A DNA stretch of 6,222 bases from Chthoniobacterales bacterium (GTDB lineage: Bacteria > Verrucomicrobiota > Verrucomicrobiia > Chthoniobacterales > UBA10450). The stretch is taken from positions 1 through 6,222 of the forward strand of contig JACDBM010000104.1 of NCBI GenBank assembly GCA_013694945.1. The letters run 5' to 3'. The notes beneath the pieces are model-generated. The model ran no database searches. It saw nothing but the letters and a program-made list of their open reading frames with translations, and was not told the DNA's origin. The stretch's first letter is position 1. Each line of letters opens with the position of its first letter. The translations under genes were made by a program, and so were the position numbers. This document shows, in pieces, positions 6,100 to 6,222 of this stretch.

Positions 6100-6222
6100 T
6101 TAAAAAATCTCGACCACGTTGCCGATGGTCACGAGATCCTTGATCCGCGCTGCGTCCCAGTTCGCAGTCCGAATGCAGCCGTGGCTCGCGGCGCGACCAA
6201 TCGTCTCCGGATTGTTCGTTCC
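6100..6222 (-). CDS. L,D-transpeptidase (YkuD domain), C-terminal fragment cut by the window edge
   Basis: The last 40 codons and TAA stop of a gene that enters from the right edge are visible. The fragment begins GTNNPETIG, which matches the sequence right after the conserved His of the YkuD domain, and continues with SHGCIRTANWDA, the catalytic signature. Its Cys is the nucleophile, with the His and Arg of SHGCIR beside it. The end, DLVTIGNVVEIF, is the usual short C-terminus after the active site (DLv..Gt.V.I). These enzymes form 3-3 cross-links in peptidoglycan or attach proteins to it, outside the cytoplasmic membrane. The start, signal peptide and any LysM or other domain lie outside the window, so subtype and substrate are unknown. 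The gene lies 157 bp upstream of the ECF sigma gene on the same strand. Confidence 0.9.
   Translation of the reverse strand, partial: GTNNPETIGRAASHGCIRTANWDAARIKDLVTIGNVVEIF

Overview
The window is GC-rich bacterial chromosome with short intergenic gaps. It carries five complete protein genes and the 3' end of a sixth. I see no tRNA, rRNA, CRISPR array, insertion sequence or phage gene. The gene content suggests a soil bacterium of the Verrucomicrobia type, or a neighbouring group such as Planctomycetes or Acidobacteria: a long phenylalanine hydroxylase, a divergent UbiA-like membrane protein, an ECF sigma factor paired with a zinc-finger/DUF4349 fusion protein, and a short palindromic repeat pair inside an open frame. 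This assignment is inference, because no phylogenetic marker gene is present.

Left block (51-2298, minus strand): a 594-residue pterin-dependent aromatic amino acid hydroxylase is followed after 55 bp by a small GFA/CENP-V-type zinc protein with its own strong Shine-Dalgarno sequence. They may share a transcript, but nothing shows that they share a pathway.

Middle (2329-3240, plus strand): a polytopic UbiA-like membrane protein is transcribed divergently from the hydroxylase gene. The two annotated starts lie only 30 bp apart. A pair of mirrored palindromes (2366-2434) lies inside the first 35 codons, so the real start of this protein is uncertain.

Right block (3287-6222, minus strand): the 3' end of an L,D-transpeptidase gene, a 157-bp gap, an ECF sigma factor, and 4 nt later a 699-residue membrane protein. 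That protein begins with an anti-sigma-type zinc finger and continues into a large DUF4349-containing extracytoplasmic part built from three related units. This is a sigma/anti-sigma operon in which the sensor part of the anti-sigma protein is unusually large. The nearby cell-wall gene makes an envelope signal plausible but does not prove it.

The points most worth a second look are the threefold repeat in the anti-sigma fusion, the duplicated segment in the C-terminal extension of the hydroxylase, and the palindrome pair translated into (or sitting in front of) the UbiA-like protein. I did not find a clear new multi-gene system.
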